Source of the DNA: Combretum micranthum
Lineage: Eukaryota; Streptophyta; Magnoliopsida; Myrtales; Combretaceae
Direction: 5' to 3'
Length of the DNA stretch: 64,000 nt
Assembly (NCBI GenBank): GCA_024138025.1
Contig: JAMXBD010001254.1
Location: 248,001 to 312,000, forward strand
The stretch's first letter is position 1. Each line of letters starts with the position of its first letter. The position numbers were made by a program, and so were the translations under genes. Below, piece after piece: positions 24,296-33,768 of the stretch. Under the pieces are notes generated by a model. It did no database searches, had not been told where the DNA came from, and saw only the letters and a program-made list of their open reading frames with translations.

Positions 24296-25633
24296 TTAAT
24301 CAATTCTTTCTGGTCCGTCAAAAGAGTTGCGACCTCCCCGTGGCTTGCGACTCAAGGCATCGGCAACTGCATTCACCCTTCCCGGGCAATAATTTATCCC
24401 CAAATCGTAATCTTTAATTAACTCTAGCCATCTTCGCTGCCTCATGTTCAACTCCTTTTGGGTGAACAAATACTTAAGACTCTTGTGGTCGGTGTAGATC
24501 TCACACCGTTGTCCATATAGGTAATGTCTCCATATCTTCAAGGCAAAGACAACAGCGGCTAGTTCCAAGTCATGCGTGGGGTAATTCTGCTCATGTGGCC
24601 TTAACTGCCTTGATGCATATGCAATCACCTTCCCTTCTTGCATGAGAACGCATCCGAGACCATTTCTCGAAGCATCACTGTGTACCGTGTAGGGTTTCTC
24701 GGGGTTTGGCAAAACCAAAATCGGGGCAGAGACAAGCCTTTGCTTCAATTCTTGAAAACTTTGGTCCCTCTTTTCTGTCCAAACAAACTTTTCATTCTTT
24801 TGCGTTAACTGAGTTAATGGCTTGGCTATCTTGGAAAAGTCTTGGACAAACTTCCTGTAATAACCAGCTAAACCCAAAAAGCTTCTTACTTCAGTCACGG
24901 TCTTAGGTGGCTTCCATTCCACCACAGACTTAATCTTCTCGGGGTCTACAGATATGCCCTCACCTGACACAACATGTCCCAAAAATGAAATCCTATCTAG
25001 CCAAAAGTCACACTTAGAAAATTTGGCGTATAGCTTATGTTCCCTTAGGATTTGTAAGGCCATGCGAAGGTGCTCTTCATGTTGCTCTCTTGTCTTCGAG
25101 TATATCAGAATATCATCTATAAACACAATCACACATTTGTCCAACAAGGATTTATATACCCGATTCATCAAGTCCATAAAAGCAGCAGGAGCATTCGTTA
25201 ATCCAAAAGACATCACTAAGAACTCATAATGTCCATAACGAGTCCGAAAAGCAGTTTTCGGTACATCTTCAGGTTTAACCCTTAACTGATGATACCCCGA
25301 TCGTAGATCAATCCGTGAGAATACACTTGCTCCTTGCAGTTGATCGAAAAGGTCATCAATCCTTGGGAGTGGATACTTATTCTTAATTGTAACCTTGTTC
25401 AACTCCCGATAATCAACACATAGTCTCATTGAACCATCCTTCTTCTTAACAAATAATACAGGTGCACCCCATGGTGACACACTTGGTCTTATGAATCCAT
25501 GGTCCAAGAGTTCTTGCAATTGCCTTTGTAATTCCTTTAACTCAACAGGGGCCATACGATATGGTGCTTTAGATATCGGCTCAGTATTTGGCACCAAATC
25601 AATCTCGAAGTCAATTTCCCTCTTAGGTGGCAA
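24296..25633 (-). pseudogene. Element F reverse transcriptase and RNase H (445-aa open piece)
   Basis: Copies the element's RNA and degrades the template. RT motifs appear in order: entry '[17 protein letters not shown]' (13-29), '[18 protein letters not shown]' (62-79), D109 in '[11 protein letters not shown]', '[15 protein letters not shown]' (143-157) and catalytic FIDD (171-174). RNase H follows with all four acidic residues: D320, E357, D382 and D425. The frame runs off near 24345, where the expected linker to integrase continues in another frame until about 24195 and then returns to this one. The 5' side joins protease through a shift near 25700. The first Met of the open piece is not a real start, because upstream codons are still pol. 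Confidence 0.95.
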
Positions 25634-25680
25634 ACCTGGTAGCTCATCCGGAAAGACATCGAGAAATTCCTTGACAACTG

Positions 25681-26181
25681 TTATATCCTCAATCTTAGGT
25701 AATCTTCTTCTTTTTCTGTTGCATTAAGACAACCTTCACTTTCCATCTCATCCTCTCCATCCATAAGCAACTCAAACGAGCATAGATCTGCTCCTCTTGA
25801 AACTACAGTCTCACCTATGAACTCAACATCCATTCCATCAACATCCTTGAAATTCACCTTCTTCCTTCGACAATCCACAACGGCTTTAGCAATGGCTAGC
25901 CAACTCATACCCAAAATCACTTCATATTTACTCATCTCCAATACTATCAAATCACACTTCGTACCATGCCCATGAATCTCCATTGGACAATCCTTTAGCA
26001 TCTCATTTGTCGTCACCACACTCCCAGTCGGAGTTCTAACACGAAAGCTAGAGGCAACAGTGGCTATTGGTAAACCAACTTGTCTAGCCAATCTGGTGGT
26101 GATGAACGAATGTGTGGCTCCCGTGTCAAAAAGAGCATAGGCAGTCATCTTAGCTATCCATATGTGTCCTGCGTCCAACAC
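25681..26181 (-). pseudogene. Element F aspartic protease (166-aa open piece)
   Basis: Processes the gag-pol polyprotein. The active site is 'LFDTGATHSFI' at residues 17-27 (D19). 'VILGMSWL' near residue 89 is the second protease signature of plant gypsy elements (family I-L-G-M-D/S-W-L). The piece starts at GTG just after stop codons and ends in a stop near 25681 that a one-base shift would avoid; the text beyond continues '[17 protein letters not shown]', the normal protease-RT linker. Length is usual for the domain. Confidence 0.9.
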
Positions 26182-26270
26182 TTACTAATCACTACCTTCA
26201 CACTATCCTAACTTATCTTCCTAACTTCTTTAACTTAACCAAACTTGTTTTTCTTTTCTTATACTTGAAT

Positions 26271-27915
26271 TTAACAAATCAAAGCAGCAGAAAAACAAAG
26301 ACAAGAGTTAGGAAACCTACCTGTCACAAGACCAAAATCCGGGCCGTTATCCTCCTCGAGAGCAGCCAATCCGCAGTCTTCATTTCCCATCTCTTCGCAT
26401 ACCCATTGCCCTTCGAGGTTGTAGATCCTCATCCCGTGCATTGCTGACCCAGCACGGCTGTTATTGTTGTTCCCACCATTCCCGTTCCCGGGTCTTGCTG
26501 CCGCTGATCCCCCAAAAGGTCGAGCTGGAGCATTCTTCCTTTGAGGGCACTCATTGGCAAAGTGACCAAATTGCTTGCAGACAAAACACATGGTGGTAGT
26601 CTTCCTTGGGCAGTTAGCAATCTTGTGGGATGAGTCGCCACAAAATAACACTTATCCGCTAACTGTGGGCATTTCTTGGGGTAGTGATCCCCCTGACATT
26701 TCCAGCAACTAACACTCTTAGGGGTAACCTGTCGCCCACTAGTGTTACCCTTATAGCCATAAGACGGCTTGAACTTCCTGTGGGAGAATCCAGATCCTGA
26801 TCCCCCATAAAACTTCTTTCCAAAAACCGAGGGTGGCTTCTCAGCAGTCTTGCCCTTCCTTTTCTTAGCCCCTTCCACTATCCGGGCCCTTTCTACTAGC
26901 TCGATAAAGTTCTTAATATTAAACTCCTCTAGTCTCACCCTCAACTCCTCATCTAATCCATTTAAGAAAACTTGTATTTTTAGCTCCTCACTGTGCTTGT
27001 AAGAATCCGGAGCATATTGCAATAATCGACTAAACTCAGTCTCATATTGCTCCACGGTCCTCCCCTTCTGAGAAATATTCAGGAATTCTGAGCTGAACTG
27101 CACCCGGAGACTCCGGGAAGTAATTCTCCAAAAACTCATGGCGGAACCTTTCCCAAGTAACTGGTGGCATGAGCTCTCTTTCTTTCGATTCCCACCAAAC
27201 CCGTGCATTTAGCCGAAGCAGGTAAGTGCCATAGTCAACTCTCAGGTGGTGTGGCACCTCAAAAGCCCTGAAGGATCGCTCTATCTGAGCTAACCAATCC
27301 TCAGCCTCGTCCGGTCTCCCAAAAGTCCCTTCAAAATATCTGTTACTCTTAATGAACTCGGGTAGGGAGCTTTTGTATGGCCTCATAGGTGGTGGAGGAG
27401 GCAAAGGCGCAGTGTGAGAGTGCGCGCTCTCCTGTGTCGGCATCCCCACAGAAGCTTGGGGTACAGGTGGTGGGAGTTGGAGCTGGAGCTTGTGCTTGTG
27501 CCGCTGCCGGCAAGCTTTGTCGAAGTGCTTCGAGCACTTGAGTCATTTGTGCCATTTGTCCAAGCATGGCTTGCAAAGCTACCTGTGTAGCATCTGCAGG
27601 AGGATTTGGAGGAGGGGCGGCTTGTTGCCCTTCTTCCATATTGGGTTGATTGGAGGCGCTTTCCTCCTGACGTCTCCTTCTCCTACCTCGGCTGTTGCAA
27701 ATTTTATTTTTGTCTAGATAAGTAATCTTCTCAATGTATTTTATTAATGTTTTCAAACGAGGTGACGGAAATAAAAGAAGTAGTAATGCGAGCGGAAAAA
27801 TAAAAGTTTGAAAAGGTAAATCAGGGAATTTAAGTAATAAAATTCTGAAATCATAAAACATAAATATAGCTTTATTGAAATTTAAACCACACGTGCCAAA
27901 AATCCTCATAATCAA
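26271..27915 (-). pseudogene. Element F gag, broken by three frameshifts
   Basis: Structural protein of the virus-like particle. An Arg-rich start 'RGRRRRRQEE' leads to Ala/Pro-rich linkers. Capsid (Retrotrans_gag) follows from 'FEGTFGRPDEAEDWLAQIERSF' through 'WERFRHEFLENYFPES' to 'EFSRLLQYAPDSY' and 'FLNGLDEELRVRL'. Three Cys-His boxes end the protein: CWKCQGDHYPKKC (short, C-x2-C-x3-H-x4-C), CGDSSH...C, and canonical CFVCKQFGHFANEC. Frame changes fall near 27460, 27095 and 26655. The gag frame ends at 26271 and does not join protease. An in-frame ATG exists upstream at 27909, but it would add a hydrophobic N-terminus unusual for gag. Confidence 0.9.
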
Positions 27916-28238
27916 AAATCAAGTAAAATTTTATACTAGAAGCAACAACGAAAAAAAAAAATCAACATGTAATAATAACAACACAATACCAAAAGCAACT
28001 AAAGTAACTAAGCGGCATTCTATGAGAGTCTCATTAGATCACCTATGAAGGTTTTGCGATACTAAGTCGATTGTTTCCTAGTGGTTACTATCCACAAGGG
28101 TTAGATTGATAGGATTTTAGGGCCTATACTATGGTCGTCTTCCCATCTAAGTCTTCCTTAGTAATTCTATTCTATCCTTCCTTTTTATCCTTTCTTAAGG
28201 CTATTTATTTGTAGTTATGATTGTAAACTCTTAACCAT
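27916..28238 (-). other. Untranslated leader of element F between PBS and gag
   Basis: About 320 bases of AT-rich sequence with no coding signal. In the other element of this window the same interval is about 1.4 kb and holds extra reading frames. Confidence 0.7.
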
Positions 28239-28250
28239 GCTCTGATACCA
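28239..28250 (-). other. Primer-binding site of element F (tRNA-iMet)
   Basis: TGGTATCAGAGC on the minus strand, eight bases inside the 5' LTR. It is the exact complement expected for the 3' end of plant initiator Met tRNA. Confidence 0.95.
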
Positions 28251-28870
28251 ACTTAAACTGTCACGCCCCAAAGGGTACCCTAAACGCGACAGTCCACCAC
28301 ACTCGATATTTAAACTTAAGTATGACATCCTTAGTCATCCCATAAGTTTACATATCGGGTAAGGTGTACTTACACAACTTTTAGGATCACACTTTGAATC
28401 GAGTAGTCTTAAGAAAGCATACATAGCATTAAGAATAGAAATCACAACAGATAAATAGTTAAATTTTACAAAAACCAAGGGGGCGTACCCCTGCCAAAAT
28501 AATGGGAGTCTACATCGTTTAGCTCCATGTTACAAATATCTGAGTCTACATTAAAGAGATTTTCCTAGAAGTCCACGCCTATACTAGGTCCCGACTTCTT
28601 CAAAAGCTCCTTAATCCAATGATATACCTGCACAAGTGTCCTTCGAAACAACCCAAAAATAGGGACACTGCAACAAAACTATTGGGGTATAAGCTAATTG
28701 CTTAGTGAGATTCATTTTCCAAATAACATACTCGATCAAGCTAAAAATATCTATACAAGCAAGTTATAATTAAGCAACCATATGAATGCACAAGCAAATG
28801 AGCAAGCAAGCATATGACTTTCCGGTAATCATATGTGAATGGATTTACGCCCTCCATTCGGGGTTTGGGG

Positions 28871-29053
28871 TAGTTCATAAGTCATGCAACTACAGTTCCA
28901 ATGTTGGTCCATAAGACATGCAACCATAGTCCCAATCTTAAGTGGGGTGGTCCATAAGACATGCAACCACAATTTTAATGTTGGTCCATAAGTCATGCAA
29001 CCATAGTTTTCATTATTTGAATGGGGTGGTCCATAAGTCATGCAACCCTAGTC
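28871..29053 (-). repeat. LTR minisatellite (5' LTR of F)
   Basis: Same five-copy CATGCAAC array as at 19815-19996, unchanged in copy number. Confidence 0.85.
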
Positions 29054-31106
29054 CCCTTCATTAAAGACCCGCTGCCTCCCGATCATACTTTTGTTCCCAC
29101 CAAAAGCATTCTCGTAATGCAATGTGACTCACTACGTGATATGCATGTACAATTTATTCATATAATCATGGCATATTAATTAGATAATTTTAGAAGTGAT
29201 CATACAGATTTCAGACACTCCAAATCTATACTAGCTCATACAAGTTATTGCAACAAAGCTTGCCTCGATATACTTATCGTTCATTCATACAAGTTTAGAT
29301 CATCATTCAATCACAATTTTATCTTTTCCTAAGTCTAATGCCACTACTACTACAAGCACATCCAAGAGCATAATTAATTGAGAAATGAACTCACTTGTCC
29401 ATGTAGTGAAATCCACTAGTCGTAATAGTCCTCGGGGAGTGGTAACCCTTCCTCCAATTCACCTAAGTACAAAGAATACCCTCAATGAGTATTTCTCATA
29501 AGGTTCTAATAACTTAACTATTCTAACTACTAAGTTCGTCAATTTCCGCATAAGATAAAGTCCTAACTTTAAATGACCATATCTAACTCATTTTGACTCG
29601 GAATTGAGCATATAATATATCGATTTCTATCTACTTCGAAAGATCTATCTATTCCTAATATTATTTTCAAGTTTCGAAAATATTTAAGTCACCAAACAGA
29701 GGAAACAGTTCTGGTCGTCCGAAGACTCCAATTCCGAAAAATACTTTTTGTGGATGTTTGTGATGTTTCTAGCATATAGTTCAACTACTCATGCAATATA
29801 GATGATTTCCTATCATGAATGATATGATATGAACTTGATGCATGCATGCTTTTGAAATTATTTACTAAAAGGAAAAATTAGAAACTTCTTACTTGTGTAA
29901 CTCCATGATTATACACTTTCAAGAAAAACTAGTTTACTAACTTTGACTATCTCATTTGTTTTGAGGTTATTTCTTTAAGAAAAATCAATTTATCTTTATC
30001 TAAATTAAGTCTTTATTAAACCTATTACCCAAGCCTTCATTTCTACATAAAAACTTGCATTCTACACTTTGTAAATAGGTTTTCAAATAGGATTTGTCCA
30101 AAAATCCGAATTTAGAAAAATTCATTTTCAAGTTGATTCTCTTGAGGAAAAAGCATTTTATACTTAGAACTTTGTGTATTTATTTTACCTATACCCTAAG
30201 GACTCTATTTATTTAAGAAAATACCATATTTGAAGTTGGAAAACTAGTGTTTTCTAACCATCTATCCATTATTACGAATTTGGCCTACAAGATTTTCAAC
30301 TCAAAATTTCTATTGGACTTCACCTCTTGTTTTAAACATTTCCTTTGGTAGAAACCCATTTAAACTTATGGAAAATATCATCAAACACCATCTATCACCT
30401 AAAGGCTTCATTTTTCTTGTAAAATACATGTTTTGAAGTTGATAAAAGGGTTTTCAAAATAGGCCTTTAAAACCATACGAATTTGACTTTGAGTATTTCA
30501 AACAAAAACTTTTCCTTTTTGGTTTCATTAACTCATCTACCTATAGATCTACATACTAGCAAGTTATTTACTCAAGACAAAAGCATTTATGACCATAAAT
30601 GCACATAAACTCAACATAAAGATGAGATCTAGTATGTCTACATGAAGGTGAGTGGTAAAAATGATAGATCTACTACTTATGATGCATGATATGAAGTTTA
30701 AAAGCATGGACATGAAATTTTATGCTAGATCTCTACTCTACTCCACTCCTACATGCATGAACATGAAATATCTTCAACAAAAACTTGATCAAACACAAGA
30801 TCTACTCTTGTGATGGCTTGATATTCATGTAGTAGCATTTTCTTTGTCCCTAGCAAGAGCTCATGGGGACTTTGAGTGAAAATACTCATGAATAATCTTG
30901 CCATTACAAGATTAAGTAGTGTAAAGGCTTAGGAATCATCACCTAAGGCTTGAAATAGATGAGGAATGGAGAAGAAAATTGAAGCTTGTGTGTGTGTGTG
31001 GTGTAAGGGAGGTCACGGCATTGAGAGAAAAGAAGAGAGGGTTTGAGAGCTTTTTGGACAATTGAACAAATGAAATGAAAAGTGAAGAGAGAGAAAAGTA
31101 AAGGGT

Positions 31107-31114
31107 TATTTATA
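31107..31114 (-). promoter_or_regulatory. TATA box in 5' LTR of F (element promoter)
   Basis: TATAAATA on the minus strand. Transcription would start near 31075 and run through about 2.8 kb of R-U5 before the primer-binding site. Confidence 0.7.
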
Positions 31115-31816
31115 TTAGAGGAATTAGGGTTTGTGAGTGTTAAAAGAAAATATAAAACAATGCATTTTGGAGCCAAAATGGGAGGGTTTCACGCCTTCCA
31201 ATGTAAGGAGTGAGAGAGGGATATATTTGATTTCATTTGAAATTTGAATTTATGTAATAATTGTATTAATTGTAATAATTTGTTAAGAGACAAAATTTCT
31301 TGGAAAAGGAAATGAATTGAGTGATTGAAAGGTTGTAAGAATAGGGTATGGGTATGTGTGTAGTAGGTTGTACTTGTGAATAGTAAGGAATAGTAGATAA
31401 GACATCTACTTTATCGTATAGTAACGAAAATACGGGAAAAAGGCTATAATGTAATTTTTATAGCCCGAAAAATTATAAAATATATATTTTTGAAATCCTT
31501 ATAAAATTCCGGTTCTAACGAGTATTCCGGAATATTTTTCTGAGTTTCTAGTTCCGGGCTCGCTTTTCCGTAATGAAGCTCGGGAAAGCTTGGAATAGAA
31601 TTTTTTTCGAAATCAAAATTTTGTATGGTTTGAAATATACTATAAAACAATAATCCGCATTAATTTATCTTATAGAGGTTCTTTTATATAGAAATCTAAG
31701 AAAAGCCGAAAGTAGGGTTTCTAGGTTACTTGTACTAATCCTATTTAGGGTTTTGATTTCCGATTTACGGAGCTTACTCAGTTACTATGAAAACCGGGGT
31801 TTACACTTGTCCTCAT

Positions 31817-31882
31817 CAAGTCAAAACAAGCTTTTCCTTCTTTCATTTCTTTTATTATGGGACTAGTTTACTTCTTAGTCCC
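31817..31882 (+). promoter_or_regulatory. Second arm of hairpin 2 and hairpin 3 (LTR E)
   Basis: CAAGTC 31817-31822 completes hairpin 2. Hairpin 3 is GGGACTA 31859-31865 with TAGTCCC 31876-31882, a perfect 7-bp stem and a 10-nt loop. Confidence 0.8.
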
Positions 31883-33582
31883 GGAGCCTTGAAAAAGCTA
31901 AGACTCCAATACTTGACTTTATTATGATTTACATTATTTTGATTATTATTATTCTCATAATCATGTTCATTTAGATTGTTGTCCAAACGTTTTATTTTCT
32001 AAAGATAATTAAATAAAAGAAGGCTTTTTGTCACATAGAAATAAGTTTATGTAAAGTATAAAATCAACACAAAATAAACTCATTTCTTTTCATGTTACCA
32101 AAAAGAGAACTCACTACAATTTTATAAACTACTTTTGCTTTGAAAAGATACTAAAATCGTTATTATTCCACCTTGTTTTTCAAAAGGAGATATTTTTGTT
32201 AAAATGGTTCTTTTCATAAGAAAGAAAATAAGATGGATGACTTAGAGATTTTTAAGTAAACCTTTGCAAACTAATAGACAAAAGAAAATTTATAGTTTGA
32301 AAATAAAAAGTTATTTCTTTTCAAGTTACAAGAGGAAATTAATAAAATTATAGAAATTAGTTTTTCTATAAGAAGTCCTTAATTGCTCCACATTATTTTT
32401 ATGAAGAAAACAAATTTCATACATGGATGAATATTTTTGAAAAATATGAGACATGAGAAAAGAATGAAAATATCAAGTAAAGATTTTACAAAACAAGTAA
32501 ACAAAAGAATTTACACAAGAAAAATGAAGAATAGCATATTTCCTAAGGAAACTTCAAATATAGTATTAATGTAACTTAAAAAGTTAGAAGAAATTTTATT
32601 TTCAAAAAGTTACTTGGAAAGAGATAAATGAAACCAACATAAAACGTTTTTAGAAAGCAAAGAAAGCAAGGTATTCATTTCAAAGAAATTTACAAAAACA
32701 ATCTCCGAAAAGCTTCAAACCGACATTGTTTTACCTAAGAAAAATAATTGGACAACAAGACACTTGAGCATGCTTAAATATGAGTTTATAGTTATAAAAA
32801 GAGAATTTTTCAACTATATAGATAACTAAGTAGTTATCAAACAAATTTTGATTTCTTGAACCAAAGTTGTTTCGCTTGGAAATCCGTGGTGAATTTCGTC
32901 ACCATTTTTTCGGAACCTATATGGCTTTTTTGTGGGAAATAATTTTAGAAATGGGTAGATCTTTTCGAGTAGATAGAAATCGGTATATTATATGCGCGAT
33001 TCGATTAAAATGACCAAGTTATGGCCATTTTAAAGTTGGAACATTCTTCTATACGAACTTCAACGTTCTTTGAACATTGTTTTGTCAAAATTCAAGAAAA
33101 TCTTCAAGAAAAACTCATTTGGGTATTTTCTTTGGTTAGGTGATCCGGAGGAAAGATTTCTTCCACCCAAGAACTATTACGATTAAGTGGAGTGTGTGAA
33201 CGACTCATCCAGTTATAGAAGAATAGACTCAATGGCATCGTGAGTTATTTCCCCGTTATTTTTCATACTCTTGATTGTGCTTGTAAAATTAGTTGCACTA
33301 GAATTTAAGAAAAATAAAACGGAAATGTATGATTAAATGTTGAAAGAATACTAAGTATATCGAAACTCGATTTGTTTGTAACAAAGGTTGTATGTGCATT
33401 AATATCTTGAAGTGTTTGAAATTTGGTTGATCACTTGAAAGAAGTTAAATGTAACCACTAGACTGTAATTAAAGAGATTATTCATGCACTTCATATGTTG
33501 AGTCACATTGCATTCGCTACTATACAATTGGTGGGACAAGTGTATAATAGTGGTGGTAGACATAACCGGTATATCATGTAAG

Positions 33583-33768
33583 TGGCGAGTAGGAGCCGAT
33601 AAGAACTACTTAAATTGATGGCTAGTAGGAGCCTGTAATAACTACAAGTTTTTGGTGGCTAGTAGGAGCCTGTAATAACTACAAAAATATTTTTTTTGTG
33701 GCTAGTAGGAGCCTGTAATAACTACAAAAATTTTGATGGCGTATAGGAGCCGGTAAGATCTATAAAAG
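33583..33768 (+). repeat. LTR minisatellite, GGCTAGTAGGAGCC type (LTR E)
   Basis: Five copies of TAGGAGCC with the spacer 'TGTAATAACTACAA'; unit roughly 36-46 bp. It has the longest array of this type in the window. Confidence 0.85.

Larger units (their letters stand above)
19200..31805 (-). mobile_element. Full-length Ty3/gypsy chromovirus 'F' (Tekay/Del-like), 12.6 kb
   Basis: Two nearly identical LTRs (19200-22740 and 28259-31805) flank a 5.5-kb interior with a polypurine tract, gag, protease, RT, RNase H, integrase plus chromodomain, and a tRNA-iMet primer-binding site, all on the minus strand. CTTGT precedes (19195-19199) and follows (31806-31810). By eye the two LTRs differ by about seven substitutions and about nine short indels over 3.5 kb, so the insertion is recent. 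Yet gag-pol carries about seven frame-breaking lesions. Either the copy was mobilised in trans, or the indels are assembly errors. It is the youngest visible event in the central nest. Confidence 0.95.
28259..31805 (-). repeat. 5' LTR of element F
   Basis: A near-perfect copy of 19200-22740. Differences seen include a GTG insertion after the (TG)7 run near 31000, AG insertion near 31036, TA insertion near 31418 and single substitutions (for example 29897, 31590, 31630). Confidence 0.95.

Noticed and set aside
23891..25727. Plus-strand frames of 66-176 aa opposite pol
   Set aside because: They are shadows of the integrase and reverse transcriptase frames on the minus strand and have no domain of their own.
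28239..28250. Possible tRNA gene fragment
   Set aside because: Only 12 bases complementary to the tRNA-iMet 3' end, in the right place for a primer-binding site; no cloverleaf.
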